Assembly (NCBI GenBank): GCA_905221605.1 | Contig: CAJNDS010001224.1 | Span: 1,309,056 to 1,373,055, forward strand | Direction: 5' to 3' | From: Symbiodinium natans | Lineage: Eukaryota > Sar > Dinophyceae > Suessiales > Symbiodiniaceae | DNA length: 64,000 bases | Shown here: positions 21,701 to 26,449 of the stretch, in pieces | Layout: every line of letters starts with the position of its first letter | How positions within the stretch are numbered: the stretch's first letter is position 1 | Notes under the pieces: generated by a model | The model's database searches: none | Told to the model about the DNA's origin: nothing | Seen by the model: only the letters and a program-made list of their open reading frames with translations | Translations under genes and position numbers: made by a program

Positions 21701-23781
21701 TTACAGGTTCTTAGTAAGGAGATTGGGACTTTGGTTCCCTATAAGTTTGTGCTTACACATACATATAAATATATTTGTGTATACATAGCTTTTAATTATA
21801 TATGTACATATACATACACACACACACATATATATATATATACACATATGTATATGTATATGTATATATATACACATATATATATATATATGTGTGTGTG
21901 TATGTATGTATGCATGCATGCATGTATGTATGTATGTATGTATGTATGTATGTATGTATGTATGTATGTATGTATGTATGTATGTATGTATGTATGTATG
22001 TATGTATGTATGTATGTATGTATGTATGTATGTATACATATCTGTGTGCGTGTGTGTCTTGCTATTCCTTGACTGAAAAAAAGGGGTTACATAGGTGCAT
22101 TTTAGCTACGCATTTCGAACTCACCACACAAAGTTTACCTTTCTAGGGTTCCTTCTAAATGGGTGAGAGTTGGAAGTATGGAATTTCCTTCTCGGCCTGC
22201 TAGTAATTTGCCTGAATCCCCCTTCAGCAAGAGTTACGACAAAAAAGTAGCAGAGGAGGTATAAGAGCCCCAAACCGCAGCAATAAAAGCCCCGCGACAC
22301 AAACCCCTCAACCCCTCATTCCCTAGGCCCTAAACCCTAAACCCGCATGCCGGCCTCGTGCGAGTGTGAGAGTCGAAACCCAAAACTTGGTAGCCCAGTG
22401 GCCAACTTTAGGGTTTAGGGTTTAGGGTTTAGGGGCCGGGTTTAGGGTTTAGGTTTAGGGGTTAGGGTGCCCTTATTATAATATGGTTACCGGGCTACTA
22501 AGAAAAACGAGCCCTTGAAAAACCCTAAGCCCTTATCCCGCAGGTCGACATCTTGGAGGCCACGTCCCGCGAGGGCCAGTGCCAGATCAGCAAGGCCTGT
22601 ATGCACCCTGGCCTGAGTGAGGGTTTGGGGTTGAGGGTTTACGGTTTAGGGCTTGGGGCTGATGCTCAGAGCCTGGGTTCACAAAAAGTGCATCCCAAGG
22701 CCCTAAACCCTAAACCCTAAACCCTAAACCCTAAACCCTAAACCCTAAACCCTAAACCCTAAACCCTAAACCCTAAACCCTAAACCCTAACCCCCCCAGC
22801 CCTCCGGATGCCAAGGGAGAAGGTGTGGCAGGAGGCCGGAAAGGACGCGCTGAGCTACGAGGCAGCGGAGGGAGACGGGCTCTAGGACCTCAAAGGAGTT
22901 TGTCTGTCTTTTTTTCTGCCCTGAACCCTGAACCCTAAACCCTAAACCCTAAACCCTAAACCCTAAACCCTAAACCCTAAACCCCTAAACCCTAAACCCT
23001 ATGTTGTTCAGGGTGTAGGATATGCGATGTAACCCGCAAGCCTGGGAATCCAAGGAGTCCAACCTACCCCCTTGATCAAGGAAGAGGGTTTTAGGGTTAA
23101 GGGTTGGCGTGCTCCCCCTTGTAATAACCGTCCTTTACTAGGATAATGATTGGGGGTACGATAATCACTATGAAGGACTGTCAGTATAAGGTGGAACATC
23201 CCAAGCATAGAATTTAGGGTGAAGGGCGTCTCATTGGGGGCCCTAGTCTTGACTTTTTCGGGTAGTAGTTCTTTTTCAGCCGGCGGGCCCTTGGGTATCA
23301 TCCACGCAGAGCTTGGCATTATTCTGGAACACGATGTTTCTTAGGGATACTCGGAAAATATGTTTTTACGTATATTTTTGGGCACTTTATTAATTCCTAC
23401 GAAACACTTTAATTCCTAAGAAACAGCTGAATTTATGTATTTTTGCGCTAGGGCTCCAAGTTCAGTATAGGTTTGTATGCCGTTAACTGCAGCCTGAGCC
23501 CTCGAAGTTGATTTTCATTCTAATTTGGGTTTAGGGCTTAGGGCTTTAGGATTTAGGGTTTATGACGGGTGAGATTTTGATGGCACCAGGTCTGCTGTTG
23601 CCACCATCTCTCGCGTGTGATGACACTTCTGATATTGCAAGTCTTAGTTCTGCGAAAAGCCCTCAACCCTAAAACTTTCTGCCCGCCAGCATGCAAGCTC
23701 CAAACGAGGAGCGCGACAAGAGAGAGGGCCAGCCGGAGCTCCAAACCTCGAAGGGTGAGGTGCACTACTTTGAAGAGGTGG
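6304..23781 (+). CDS. class III nucleotide cyclase-like gene, >=13 exons (locus)
   Basis: Short exons, read in order on + and joined in frame, rebuild a nearly complete class III adenylate/guanylate cyclase catalytic domain: linker helix (RRIEGILQTLMPAE), first metal-Asp motif (QSDLCGFTQLSS), EVVGFMGDLFG, FDALASEFGIYKVET, second metal-Asp motif (VGDAYIAG), LTEKNSALQ, VVKFGLAMIK, CRVG+VHHGQCIGGIVG, TGMMRYHLFGQFM, VDILEATSREG, and TSKGEVHYFEEVG. These enzymes make cAMP or cGMP from ATP/GTP, usually as a domain dimer at a membrane. The Glu in YKVET is the guanine-type residue, but the usual transition-state Asn/Arg pair after RYHLFG is replaced by Gly/Ile, so activity is uncertain. Donors are GT or GC. 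Introns consist of TTTAGGG arrays and MITE families A, C, D, G, J and K. The 5' end (membrane region, perhaps at 0.1-5.3 kb) and last exon are not fixed. Assignment to class III is confident; exact junctions of C1/C2, C6/C7 and C7/C8 are not. Confidence 0.85.
6577..6760. repeat. (TA)n microsatellites
   Basis: Two TATATA-rich tracts (6588-6625, 6680-6735). A hydrophobic open frame at 6871-7003 (TVIMTITITLIWALFLPLLY) follows but its T-rich codons make chance likely. Confidence 0.85.
7330..7445. mobile_element. MITE-like element, family N
   Basis: Contains ATGGGGGGTTTCCGAACATAGGGG, the arm seen in complement at 17807-17925, 32653-32772 and 14340-14360, and GGTTCCAATAAGG. Diverged. Confidence 0.5.
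7962..8354 (+). CDS. hypothetical protein, 130 aa
   Basis: Single uninterrupted frame from ATG 7962 to TGA. It is acidic and tryptophan/histidine-containing (KPVWRLSLWHSYCWVGSRND, GFWALANLHSTTDDGE, IVFDMPEE). No signal peptide or membrane helix, and no family recognised. It is much longer than the surrounding exons and has no telomere repeats inside. It lies between cyclase exons L and C1, so if real it is nested in a cyclase intron, perhaps as an intronless retrocopy. A +1 frame just downstream encodes WWRCYLCNRCNC, so a frameshifted C-terminus is possible. Confidence 0.45.
   Translation: MAGRNPNLAELDDLVRVMCGDDGQPTGEEVVCDLDVDKLHNGKPVWRLSLWHSYCWVGSRNDGFWALANLHSTTDDGEATCIVFDMPEEAGGSDDTYPPLGPWIRGRPWDRSRTFPHGVAQYILERRPRS
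8356..9580. other. intron-like interval with arrays
   Basis: Holds short telomere-like blocks (8594-8610, 8733-8800, 8986-9040, 9148-9176, 9255-9310) and a diverged family B inverted repeat (about 9345-9520). At 8628-8680 is a segment with CAATGTGGCCTGAGTGTCAG that recurs at 47089. A weak open stretch lies at 9190-9253. No gene can be supported. Confidence 0.5.
9582..9704. mobile_element. MITE-like element, family I
   Basis: Inverted ends TACAGTAAACTCCAGAAAGT and its complement (GGGAGTTTGCTGTA), with GGAACATG and GGTATGGGGA inside. The inverted copy at 57611-57731 shares ends and interior. Confidence 0.8.
9978..10073. repeat. poly-C tracts
   Basis: Two runs of 17-21 C (9978 and 10053). The proline-rich frame across them is rejected as a gene. 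Confidence 0.9.
10300..10375. mobile_element. family D fragment
   Basis: Diverged right part of family D (GATTTCAGGTATGCTCCTTA, then GTCTGGGAGTCTGGG). Confidence 0.4.
10918..11020. mobile_element. MITE-like element, family D
   Basis: Contains ACCCCTTATTTAAGGAATAT, ACCATATGGGGATCCTTTTA and TATTCCTTAAATAAAGGGTA. It directly precedes cyclase exon C1. Confidence 0.75.
11088..11147 (+). CDS. cyclase exon C1 (first metal-binding Asp)
   Basis: Acceptor GCGCACAG|GCG. Encodes ATITQSDLCGFTQLSSTKMP. The D-x-x-G-F-T core is the signature of the first metal-coordinating aspartate of class III cyclases. The 3' boundary is uncertain (a GC donor lies at CCTG|GCCACA). Confidence 0.8.
11682..11811 (+). CDS. 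exon-like island inside cyclase intron
   Basis: Open frame with CTRKLRLGGQGFCVHELDM and IVRGLGGFK, placed just before a family C element (11818). Not required to join C1 and C2, so it may be a chance frame or an alternative exon. Confidence 0.2.
11818..11949. mobile_element. family C element split by telomere-like repeats
   Basis: Both arms are nearly perfect: TTGGGATGTTCCCCCTTATA at the left, and AGGACTGTTAGTATAAGGGG with GAACATCCCAA at the right. Between them lies AACCCTCAACCCTAAACCCT plus a few bases that other copies lack. A telomere-like tract therefore entered a pre-existing element. Confidence 0.85.
12145..12195 (+). CDS. cyclase exon C2 (EVVGFMGDLFG)
   Basis: Encodes TPHEVVGFMGDLFGR, the helix between the two metal motifs in class III cyclases. 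Donor GGCAG|GCTGC is GC type; joining to C3 restores GRFDALA exactly. The open frame extends upstream to about 12089, so the acceptor is not fixed. Confidence 0.75.
12213..12350. mobile_element. family D element forming the C2/C3 intron
   Basis: CCAGAGAGCCCG at the left and GGGGCCCCTCTGGG at the right, with a duplicated core (ACCATGTGGGGATCCTTAAA then ACCACATGGGGTCCTTAGTA). It fills most of the 185-bp intron between C2 and C3, so the intron is essentially one MITE. Confidence 0.8.
12381..12426 (+). CDS. cyclase exon C3 (GIYKVET)
   Basis: Acceptor GAGTTCAG|GTT, donor ACG|GCGGC (GC). Encodes FDALASEFGIYKVET. The Glu of K-V-E-T is the position that favours guanine in guanylate cyclases (Lys in adenylate cyclases). 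Confidence 0.85.
12541..12643. mobile_element. MITE-like element, family D
   Basis: CCCAGAGAGCCACACACCCC at the left and GGGCTCTCTGGG at the right; interior diverged (ATGGATCCTTGGTGTCATCG). Confidence 0.75.
13451..13564 (+). repeat. CCCTAAA array
   Basis: About 16 perfect CCCTAAA units ending 17 bp before cyclase exon C4. Confidence 0.97.
13582..13614 (+). CDS. cyclase exon C4 (second metal-binding Asp)
   Basis: Acceptor TTTGAG|GTT, donor TGG|GTCACG. Encodes VGDAYIAGMAW; G-D-A-Y carries the second metal-coordinating aspartate. Only 33 bp long. Confidence 0.85.
13646..13733 (-). repeat. TTTAGGG array with GTGGGGT variants
   Basis: TTTAGGG units interrupted by GGTGTGGGGTGTGGGGCG. Confidence 0.9.
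14124..14279. mobile_element. palindromic MITE, family A, copy 1
   Basis: Near-perfect hairpin of 156 bp beginning TACTTGGAGGTTCATGGTAC and ending GTACCATGAACCTTCAAGTA; the loop lies near AAGGCCCTTTAGGGG. TA ends suggest a TA target. It lies in the C4/C5 intron. Confidence 0.9.
14665..14752 (+). repeat. CCCTAAG array
   Basis: About ten successive CCCTAAG units, a homogenised variant of the telomere heptamer, bounded by CCCTAAA. Confidence 0.95.
14788..14838 (+). CDS. cyclase exon C5 (LTEKNSALQ)
   Basis: Acceptor ATCTCAG|GAT, donor CAG|GTGGGA. Encodes DDGVPLQKLTEKNSALQ, continuing from C4 in frame. Confidence 0.8.
15079..15164 (+). repeat. CCCTAAA array
   Basis: About 11 units in the C5/C6 intron. 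Confidence 0.95.
15384..15416 (+). CDS. cyclase exon C6 (VVKFGLAMIK)
   Basis: Acceptor CTGGAG|GTG; C5+C6 reads ALQ-VVKFGLAMIKD, the helix normally following the L-T-x-x-N segment. The donor is in GACGGGGTTGG and not resolved to the base. Confidence 0.75.
15949..16011 (+). CDS. cyclase exon C7 (DWDEGMKMKK)
   Basis: Acceptor GACTGCAG|AC. Encodes WDEGMKMKKLVEPNADAST before a GTTAGG donor. It matches the W-x-x-G-M region before the CRVG strand; the longer tail may not be retained. Confidence 0.6.
16353..16389 (+). CDS. cyclase exon C8 (VRVTCRVG)
   Basis: Possible acceptors CCGGAG|CAC or GCTAAG|GTG; GC donor GTTG|GCCC. Joined to C9 it gives VTCRVG-VHHGQCIGG, the conserved R-V-G-x-H-x-G strand of class III cyclases. 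Confidence 0.75.
16647..16759. mobile_element. MITE-like element, family D (good copy)
   Basis: Starts CCCAGAGAGCCCAAAACACC and ends TAGTGGGCTCTTTGGG, with the full core (GGGATCCTTAGTATGATTTC). It lies in the C8/C9 intron. Confidence 0.85.
16846..16881 (+). CDS. cyclase exon C9 (VHHGQCIGGIVG)
   Basis: Acceptor GGCTCAG|GTG, donor GTGG|GTGCC. The 36-bp exon restores G-V-H-H-G-Q-C-I-G-G-I-V-G across both junctions. Confidence 0.85.
17005..17159. mobile_element. palindromic MITE, family A, copy 2
   Basis: TACTTGGAGGTTCATGGGAC at the left and GTACCATGAACCTTCAAGTA at the right; same internal hairpin as copy 1. Immediately preceded by a TTTAGGG array (16909-17004). Confidence 0.9.
17387..17691. 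mobile_element. family K element, about 305 bp
   Basis: Terminal repeats TAATGTTGCACCCGGTTTAG and CTAAACGGGTGCAACATTA. Internal block CGTGGAATTTTCTTACGGCG is shared in complement with 33066-33362. A family J element starts at its right end. Confidence 0.85.
17687..17792. mobile_element. family J element adjoining family K
   Basis: TATTTGCTTAAGACC, a poly-C run, AGGTTCTTCCTTACAAGGGC and TTTTTAAGCAACTAGTAGTA: the J pattern with TTGCTTAAG/CTTAAGCAA ends. Confidence 0.75.
17807..17925. mobile_element. MITE-like element, family N
   Basis: CATATGGGGGGCTCACGATA at the left and TTTCGGAAACCCCCATATG at the right; inner GACCCACAAATAGTAGGGTC. Relatives at 32653 and 47930. Confidence 0.75.
18021..18030 (+). 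other. spliced-leader remnant TTGGCTCAAG
   Basis: Ten bases identical to the 3' end of the dinoflagellate spliced leader, on the same strand and 56 bp before the ATG of the intronless RCC1-like gene; bases further 5' (GATGGCCGG) match the leader only partly. This is the trace left when a trans-spliced mRNA is reverse-transcribed back into the genome. Confidence 0.6.
18086..19516 (+). CDS. RCC1-like repeat protein with ubiquitin-like N-terminus
   Basis: Intronless 476-aa frame; ATG 18086 is chosen because the frame extends upstream only through a TTG. Residues 4-70 resemble a ubiquitin-like fold (VQVSLLSGRTVCVEA..., ending LGNGCLLTFQ). Then come about ten tandem ~39-residue repeats with consensus AFAAILGDGSVVTWGDA and GGDSSAVQGQLKDVQQIQA, a family expanded in dinoflagellates and often annotated as RCC1/HERC/UVR8-like beta-propeller. 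Such folds bind protein partners; no catalytic domain is present. The tenth repeat breaks after TWGYAVSGG, and sequence beyond the stop still shows repeat-like residues in other frames, so the C-terminus is frameshift-truncated. It lies within the C9/C10 intron of the cyclase gene; that and the spliced-leader remnant upstream suggest a retrocopy. Confidence 0.9.
   Translation: MALMVQVSLLSGRTVCVEAGLDECVGALKSRAQEALAVKRGRLLDSSGRVLDGAATLEESGLGNGCLLTFQMSRVQVRGNDSAFAIILGDGSVVTWGDAYGGGDSSAVQGLLKNVQEIQATLWAFASILGDGSVVTWGDADYGGDSSYVQDQLKDVQQIQAGRYAFAAVLGDGSVVTWGDDEYGGDSSTAQGQLKDVRRIQATHAAFAALLGDGSVVTWGHADNGGESTAVQGQLTDVQQIQATNTAFAAILGDGSVVTWGHAEHGGDSSGAQGQLKDVQRIQATDAAFAALLGDESVVTWGNAERGGDSSVVQAQLKDVQQIQACAWAFAAILSNGSVVTWGDAGYGGDSSAVQGQLQDVQQVQANLTAFAAILSNGSVVTWGDVQHGGDSTDVQDQLQDVREIQANDMAFGAILGNGSVVTWGNTSCGGDSSCVQGQLKDVELLQAAGTAFAAIQRDGSVMTWGYAVSGGYKIS
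19517..19790 (+). pseudogene. decayed C-terminal repeats of the RCC1-like gene
   Basis: After the stop, CAAGATCAGCTGAAGGCTTT matches the usual QDQLK start of the next repeat in another frame. IFAANLGGSCDF then reads like a degenerate AFAAILGDGS unit. A frameshift in repeat ten explains both. Confidence 0.6.
20334..20774 (-). CDS. hypothetical basic low-complexity protein, 146 aa
   Basis: Minus-strand frame rich in K, R, Q, E, A and G (KRVQKRGRARAPAKAHSQSQ, GTKPKPAPGKRQQLG). No domain, signal peptide or membrane helix. GC-rich compared with its surroundings. The opposite strand is also open (20497-20991) and hydrophobic/cysteine-rich, so strand and reality are uncertain. Lies inside the C9/C10 interval. 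Confidence 0.3.
   Translation of the reverse strand: MHQSQEAGAAEQPEQRWRRHGPKKAMKALTVLSQLPGAHGEKEGEEAEAAAQCQTSGKRVQKRGRARAPAKAHSQSQRKIKSKCSARAGTKPKPAPGKRQQLGRNSEEKCRSQGTGVLLSYGHGSSAGCRGMRRPLTAAGRWGSGC
21200..21316. mobile_element. family J element
   Basis: AATTGCTTAAGCCCCCCCCC, poly-A, GATATTCTTCCTTATTAGGG and TTCTTAAGCAAGTAGTAGTA. Confidence 0.75.
21367..21413 (+). CDS. cyclase exon C10 (RYHLFG)
   Basis: Acceptor CTTGCGAG|GCA, GC donor CAG|GCGAGG. Encodes TGMMRYHLFGQFMGQ. It aligns with the R-Y-x-x-F-G strand that carries base-recognition and transition-state residues; here Asn is Gly and the following Arg (in C11) is Ile. Confidence 0.85.
21811..22037. repeat. (TA/CA)n then (GTAT)n microsatellite
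   Basis: Mixed TATACA tract followed by about 34 uninterrupted GTAT units (21899-22035). Y/V/C/M-rich frames here are artefacts. Confidence 0.97.
22386..22504. mobile_element. family F element split by a TTTAGGG array
   Basis: Left part TTGGTAGCCCAGTGGCCAAC and right part GTGCCCTTATTATAATATGG plus TTACCGGGCTACTAAGAA are the two halves of family F (intact copy at 62117). Between them lie about 60 bp of TTTAGGG repeats (22408-22467). Confidence 0.75.
22544..22610 (+). CDS. cyclase exon C11 (VDILEATSREG)
   Basis: Acceptor ATCCCGCAG|GTC, GC donor CCTG|GCCTG. Encodes VDILEATSREGQCQISKAC, the helix-turn following RYHLFG. The position of the transition-state Arg is Ile here. Confidence 0.85.
22702..22790 (+). 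repeat. CCCTAAA array
   Basis: About 12 units ending 10 bp before exon C12; with the C11 donor side it forms most of the C11/C12 intron. Confidence 0.95.
22800..22878 (+). CDS. cyclase exon C12 (late catalytic domain)
   Basis: Acceptor CCCCCCAG|CC, GC donor GG|GCTCTAG. Encodes ALRMPREKVWQEAGKDALSY then EAAEGD; phase joins C11 and C13 without a shift. Confidence 0.7.
23104..23204. mobile_element. MITE-like element, family C
   Basis: Arms TTGGCGTGCTCCCCCTTGTA and TATAAGGTGGAACATCCCAA, inner AAGGACTGTCAG. In the C12/C13 intron. Confidence 0.75.
23339..23475 (+). mobile_element. introner-like element, family G
   Basis: Begins GTTTCTTAGGGA and ends CCAAGTTCAGTATAG followed by GTTT, so GTTT is repeated at both ends. 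Its interior CTAAGAAACAGCTGAA and its right end match MFS intron 6 (28391-28506), where the same element is precisely an intron. Confidence 0.75.
23690..23781 (+). CDS. cyclase exon C13 (TSKGEVHYFEEVG)
   Basis: Acceptor CCCGCCAG|C, donor GTGG|GTGCTT. Encodes a polar loop (APNEERDKREGQPE) and LQTSKGEVHYFEEVG, the C-terminal strand of the catalytic domain. A possible further exon starts at 23904 (after GTTGCAG) but is weak. Confidence 0.8.
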
Positions 23782-24595
23782 GTGCTTCTGCTGCAAGCCC
23801 CCGAAATCCGAACTCCCGAAATCCTAACTCCTTATCCCTAAGCCCTAACTCCTAAACCCTTAACCCGAAAACCCTAAGCCCTGGGCTTCCCAAGACCGTT
23901 GCAGAAAGGGTTTCCAGCGCTGAGGCCGGGCTCAAGAGGGTTTAGGGCCTTAGGGTTTAGGGTTTAGGGTTTAGGGTTTAGGGTGGATAAGCATGATATG
24001 CCCACCTGAGCACGCGGGTGAGGTGTTAAGGGTTTTTGGGGGGTGTTGCAGATGTGTAGCGCGAGCCTGATGTTATAGGCGCTGCTTACGCGGGATAGCG
24101 AGGTTGGCCATGCTATTGGGACCCCCCCCCCCCCTCTTTTTCAGGGTTTAGGGGTTAGAGTTTAGGGGTTTAGGGGCCCGATTATTTCCGATGAAGCCAG
24201 TAAGGAGCACAGTGAACACAACGCTGCGTCCTAAACTCACCCCCAAGCCCCTTAGTCTGGTCACGTCATCTAAGGTGGTGCTCCGACCTACCTGGTGGAG
24301 GCACGAAGGGGCAGTTGACAACTGGGTAGGCCATGGGGTCTTTTGTAATGTTCCCTGTCTTTGTTTTAGGAGGATTGTATTCCTGACGGAGAGGGGGGGG
24401 AGAGAGAAGTAGGATTGTAGATAGAATCTGTTTCAGATAGTTGACAAGGCCAGCCCCTCAGACAACGAGTGAGCTATCTAAATCATCATCCCCTCTTGAA
24501 ACCCCCTTGTCCCTGTTTAGAAATAGCGGAGCCCTTGTCTTTGTCATGGTGGGAGTAACCTTGTACATTCTAAGGGGTGCTCAAACTCAATAAGG

Positions 24596-24831
24596 CCCTA
24601 AACCCTAAACCCTAAACCCTAAACCCTAAACCCTAAACCCTAAACCCTAAACCCTAAACCCTAAACCCTAAACCCTAAACCCTAAACCCTAAACCCTAAA
24701 CCCTAAACCCTAAACCCTAAACCCTAAACCCTAAACCCTAAACCCTAAACCCTAAACCCTAAACCCTAAACCCTAAACCCTAAACCCTAAACCCTAAACC
24801 CTAAACCCTAAACCCTAAACCCTAAACCCTA
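24596..24831 (+). repeat. CCCTAAA array (longest in the window)
   Basis: About 33 consecutive perfect units. With the next array it occupies most of 24.6-25.1 kb. Confidence 0.98.
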
Positions 24832-24931
24832 TCCCAACCATGTAACTAGTGAACTGCGCATGACGTTGTCGCAGCCCAGGGGCCAGTGCTCTCGACGCTA
24901 CAAACTTCCTAGCCCTGCGCCCTTCACTCTA

Positions 24932-25118
24932 CTAAACCCTAAACCCTAAACCCTAAACCCTAAACCCTAAACCCTAAACCCTAAACCCTAAACCCTAAAC
25001 CCTAAACCCTAAACCCTAAACCCTAAACCCTAAACCCTAAACCCTAAACCCTAAACCCTAAACCCTAAACCCTAAACCCTAAACCCTAAACCCTAAACCC
25101 TAAACCCTAAACCCTAAA
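24932..25118 (+). repeat. CCCTAAA array
   Basis: About 26 perfect units separated from the previous array by 100 bp of unique DNA. Confidence 0.98.
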
Positions 25119-25204
25119 GCCCAAGCTAAATCCTAAAGCCTAAACCAGGGTACCCTAGCTTCGCCCTTGGAGGCCAGCCTCGACTCGCGCCCGGCTCCCG
25201 GATG

Positions 25205-26120
25205 GGAGTTTAGGGATTTAGGGTTTAGGCATTAAGGACTTAGGGCTTAGGGTTTAAGGATTTAGGGTTTGAGGACTCAGGGCTTAGGGTTTAATAATTT
25301 TGGATTTAGGGTTTAAGGACTTAGGGATTTAGGGTTTAGGGTTTGGGGTTTGGGACTCAGGGTTCAAAGGGAAGGGTTTTGGGGGTTTTGGGTTTCACTG
25401 AGCCTCAGAGTTTGGGTGTGGGTTTAAGGTTTCGGGTTTAGGGTTTAGGGTTTAGGGTTTAGGGTTTAGGGTTCGAAGAAGGCCTTTCCCAGCTGACTCA
25501 GGAGTCTGTGTTCAAAACGGTTCAAAAGGAGAGGGTCTTGGGGGTTTTGGGTCGCAGGCTTTGTTGGGGTTTAGGGTTCCCTAAACCCTAAACCCTAAAC
25601 CCTAAACCCTAAACCCTAAACCCTAAACCCTAGACTTTTCCGGCTTGGCAGCAAGTAAGGCCTGATGCGAAACTTCGTAGCCCTGTGGTACCCTTTACTT
25701 TCTTTTTGTTTGGTTTTGGGCTACGGCTATTGAGCGTGGTAGCCCAGTAACCATACTACAATAACAGCACCCTTTTTAGGTTGGCTACGGGAAACCTGGC
25801 TACGGGAAACCCAGAAACAAGAAAAAGGGTAAAAGGCTAAACCCTAACACCCTAACACCCCAACACCCTAACACCCCAACACCCTAACACCCCAAAACCT
25901 TAACACCCTAACACCCTAACGCCCTAACACCCTAACACCCTAACCCTGAGGCTTAGGTGTGCCACCCAACCCCTCTCGAGTTTGGGCCCCTAAAGCCCTT
26001 CTCAACCCTGGCACTTGACAACTTTTCTCCTTAGTAGCCCAGTAACCATGTTAAAACAAGGTCACCCTTTCTTGGGTTGATTACTTTAGCCTAAACCCTA
26101 AACCCTAAACCCTAAACCCT
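25205..26120. repeat. mixed telomere-like blocks and family F pieces
   Basis: Degenerate TTTAGGG (25208-25475), CCCTAAA (25576-25632), a CACCCTAA variant run (25846-25945) and two inverted family F pieces (about 25735-25835 and 26033-26092, both with TAGCCCAGTAACCAT). No gene seen between 24.4 and 26.4 kb. Confidence 0.8.
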
Positions 26121-26202
26121 ATAAGCTGTGGTATTCGGTTCACGCGCAAGTCATGGCTCATGAGTGGCACGCCGAGCATCCTGAAGCGCGTTGCGCAAGT
26201 TA

Positions 26203-26311
26203 ACTTGGAGGTTCATGGGTAGATGTAAGCAGGGTTTCTGGTGCCCCATAGTAAGTATAGTTGCCATACTCATATCCTCTCTGCTAGCTACCCATTGAAG
26301 CTCCAAGCAAG
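26203..26311. mobile_element. MITE-like element, family B
   Basis: Shares the outer arm of family A (ACTTGGAGGTTCATGGGTAG) but has a different interior (AGTATAGTTGCCATACT) and ends GCTACCCATTGAAGCTCCAAG. Confidence 0.75.
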
Positions 26312-26449
26312 CCCTGAACCCTAAACCCTAAACACGAAACCTTCAGCCTACAGTTCCCGCCAGCCTTAACACGCGTCTTTGTCCATCGTAAGAAGCCTGG
26401 AATGAAGGCGACGCGATGCTGTGGTTTAGGGTTTAGGGTTTAGGGTTTA

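Noticed and set aside
21701-22146. Frames of Tyr/Val/Cys/Met or His/Thr repeats
   Set aside because: Translation of GTAT/CATA repeats.
24596-25118. Chromosome end (true telomere)
   Set aside because: Unique DNA, genes and further arrays continue on both sides, and orientation of arrays varies.
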